A DNA stretch of 64,000 nt, taken from Nematostella vectensis (Eukaryota > Cnidaria > Anthozoa > Actiniaria > Edwardsiidae). The stretch lies in the NCBI RefSeq assembly GCF_932526225.1, contig NC_064039.1:10060139-10124138 (forward strand), in the 5' to 3' direction. A program made the translations under genes and the position numbers. Shown piece by piece: positions 62,093 to 64,000 of the stretch. The notes beneath the pieces are model-generated. The model was not told the DNA's origin. It ran no database searches and saw only the letters and a program-made list of their open reading frames with translations. How positions within the stretch are numbered: position 1 is the stretch's first letter; every line of letters begins with the position of its first letter.

Positions 62093-62642
62093 TTACTTTC
62101 TAGAGAAGGGTTGCGCAAGTTCCAGCACTCGGTCAGGGACTCTTCCTCGTAGCGCAGTTTCACTGACTCTAAAAGCGTCCGGATTAAACTGAACATGGTC
62201 CATAGTCTCTCGAACCACAGGCTTTGATAAACTCTGCGTGCGATCTGTCGCTATAGCTCGCAAAGCGCTCTTCGGAACAGGCGTTTCCACGTTGCGGCAA
62301 GGCTGATATCCCTCTGCCAACTGTTTCGACTTTGCAAGCTCTTGTACTCGGGCAGACGCGACGGCTCTCCGACTAGCCGACGAAACTTGCCACATAGGCT
62401 CTCGGAAAGGTCCGTCGGGACGAGTCTTGGGACGCGCCAAATTTTCCACACGGGGAGTAGGTGATCCGCGTTTCGCGGCTTCTGCAACGGGCCATATGGG
62501 GTCCCTGCAGGGACGATATCGCGCATCCGGTTTCTTGGGCTGCGCGAGTTGCATGGTTCGTTCCCGTTCCTCCGCCGTTTTGGCGCCAAGTGACACGGCC
62601 CAAATGGGAGAGCTGCGACCGCAGCTGAACACGTAGTTATCC
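62093..62642 (-). CDS. THEG-repeat protein (sperm microtubule-associated type), C-terminal exon
   Basis: The 182 complete codons of this exon contain about five tandem repeats of roughly 36 residues. Each has a Trp/Pro-containing start (SPIWAVS, DPIWPVA, EPMWQVS, then two weaker) and an 'R-x3-LA-x-PK' end (MQLAQPKKP, ENLARPKTR, QELAKSKQL, QSLSKPV, LELAQPFSRK). This is the THEG repeat pattern found in testis-expressed proteins that bind axonemal microtubules, so a role in sperm flagella is likely. There is no ATG before the first repeat. A good acceptor ('ttctccgtgtccag') ends at 62643, so one or more upstream exons on the - strand must supply the start. The stop follows the last repeat directly, as expected. 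Several stretches on other frames here are shadows. GC content is clearly higher than in the flanks. Confidence 0.75.
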
Positions 62643-64000
62643 CTGGACACGGAGAACACAATTTAAAGCATTAACGGAGGGGTATCAAAAGAAGAGTTAT
62701 GGTAACTGAAAAAACGCCAGTATGTTTGATGGGGGAATTCTCCTGTTAGCAGAGGCTTTTTTCTAAGTATTCTCCTGGGCGAAGATTTGGGAAGAAAGAG
62801 AATGTAAACGCGGCAAAACAAATAGGAATGACCTTGCGTTATGTTAAAGGGGATTTGTCATTGTAATTATTTCAAGGAACAGTTTCACACTTTCGGGCTT
62901 ACAAGATGACAAAAACAAGACGTTTAAGAAAAATGTGATTGTAGGACATGCCGCAGAGAAAAAGGCCTCGAATATTGCACTAGATGGAAAATTCTGAAGA
63001 TTATATTATTACACTAAATAGTATCATATATTCTGTTTATTAAGGATTACCTTTTTTCAGTTTTTCCTTTTGATTTTTTATTTATTTTCTTTCTTTTGCA
63101 ATACATAGTGTATTTTTGCTATTAAAAAGACGTACATTCGAAATGCGCTAGCGGCAATATGGCAAAAATTTTATCAGTTTTCCCTTGTCAATTCATTGCC
63201 TTGACAACATTAATGATGATACTCGTGCTTTAGATTCCGATGTTGAGAACAGTCGTTTTTGTAATATTCAAGCCAAAAATCTAAATGTTATATTTAGGTA
63301 TCAGACAAAAGAAGCTTGGCTTTTAAAGAAGTTCCGTATTATAATATTTGAGGTTTGAATGCTAAATTTAATAGTAATGGCAATTTTAGTATACTAAATA
63401 TGACACAAACTAATAGTAAAGGTCATCATTTCGTTCGAATGTGTGAGAACGTGTCTTTGCTGAATTCTCTAATTCGAGTTGTCACATCACAGGATAAATC
63501 GAAGTATTGTAAATCTAGTTTGAGACGTTTCTATGCAGGTGAAATCCTTTAAATCATTAAAAATGTAAAACAATGTAGCTGAGCGATTTGTTATTTAGCA
63601 TCGAAACGCTTTGTAGCGTGAATTTTCGCGTACCTACTTGTATTAAGTTCCCAGTTGTAAGTCCTAGTAGCTTTCTGCTATCAAATATTTCACAACTTGT
63701 ACTCAAACAATTCCACAACGTTTCGCTAAGTTCCCTCGCTGAATTGAATTTGAGTCTAGAAGTTGGGTAACTTCACATATAAAAGGGTCAAAATGGTTGC
63801 CATGCAACATATATGTTTGCTCTTAAGTGTCACGCAGCTTTTGTGACCTTGAATGAACCAAGTTAGGGAACCCTTTCATGCATACACTGTGTTATGGGTA
63901 ATTACGTGGAAGTTTGCAAGGCTGAAAACATTGCTGAAATAACACTCGTTGTTTCCTTAAAGGTCGTAAATTATTAAACGCCTTTTTCAATTAGGATATA
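62643..64000. other. Intron or upstream region of the THEG-like gene
   Basis: AT-rich sequence, no recognisable exon on either strand. The missing 5' exon(s) of the THEG-like gene should lie here or beyond the right edge. Confidence 0.4.

Noticed and set aside
1-64000. tRNA or other structured RNA genes
   Set aside because: I looked for T-arm words such as ggttcgaatcc on both strands and found none convincing. A covariance-model scan would be needed to exclude them.

Overview
The window looks like a piece of an animal nuclear genome. Genes have introns with GT/AG borders, intergenic space is AT-rich and gene-poor, and there are many miniature inverted-repeat transposons (MITEs), a dead LINE and two large minisatellites. 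Gene content and repeat style would suit a cnidarian, for example a sea anemone such as Nematostella. That assignment is an inference from general character, not from a database match.

Layout. 0-5.5 kb: no gene recognised; a LINE-like C-terminal relic, a degenerate ~118-bp tandem array and simple repeats. 5.5-9.4 kb: a transposon nest holding a CR1/L2-like LINE pseudogene on the + strand (endonuclease end, reverse transcriptase, C-terminal region), split by a MITE, with further MITEs beside it. 9.4-19.5 kb: AT-rich DNA without a recognisable gene. 19.5-27 kb: a dense cluster of MITEs around a 41-bp minisatellite of about 38 units. 27-37.8 kb: mostly non-coding, with one promoter/first-exon-like segment near 28 kb and a ~0.9 kb inverted-repeat element at 32.6-33.5 kb.

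37.96-39.03 kb (+): a complete class A GPCR of biogenic-amine type (355 aa), in a single coding exon, lacking the usual TM3-ECL2 disulphide. 39.54-47.11 kb: a 7.56 kb minisatellite of about 216 copies of a 35-bp unit, C-rich on + and G-rich on -, with higher-order duplications. 47.54-49.34 kb (-): a six-finger C2H2 zinc-finger protein whose exon probably begins at a splice acceptor, so its true N-terminus may lie upstream. The GPCR and the zinc-finger gene converge on the minisatellite.

49-56.9 kb: AT-rich intergenic DNA. 59.0-60.65 kb (+, perhaps starting at 56.9 kb): NOP16, a 60S ribosome biogenesis factor, in at least four exons; its last coding codons are the first unit of a tandem repeat that runs into the 3' flank. 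62.09-62.64 kb (-): the C-terminal exon of a THEG-repeat (sperm microtubule-associated) protein, convergent with NOP16. The four genes have unrelated roles (signalling, transcription, ribosome assembly, sperm axoneme) and I see no functional cluster. The unusual content is the repeat architecture.
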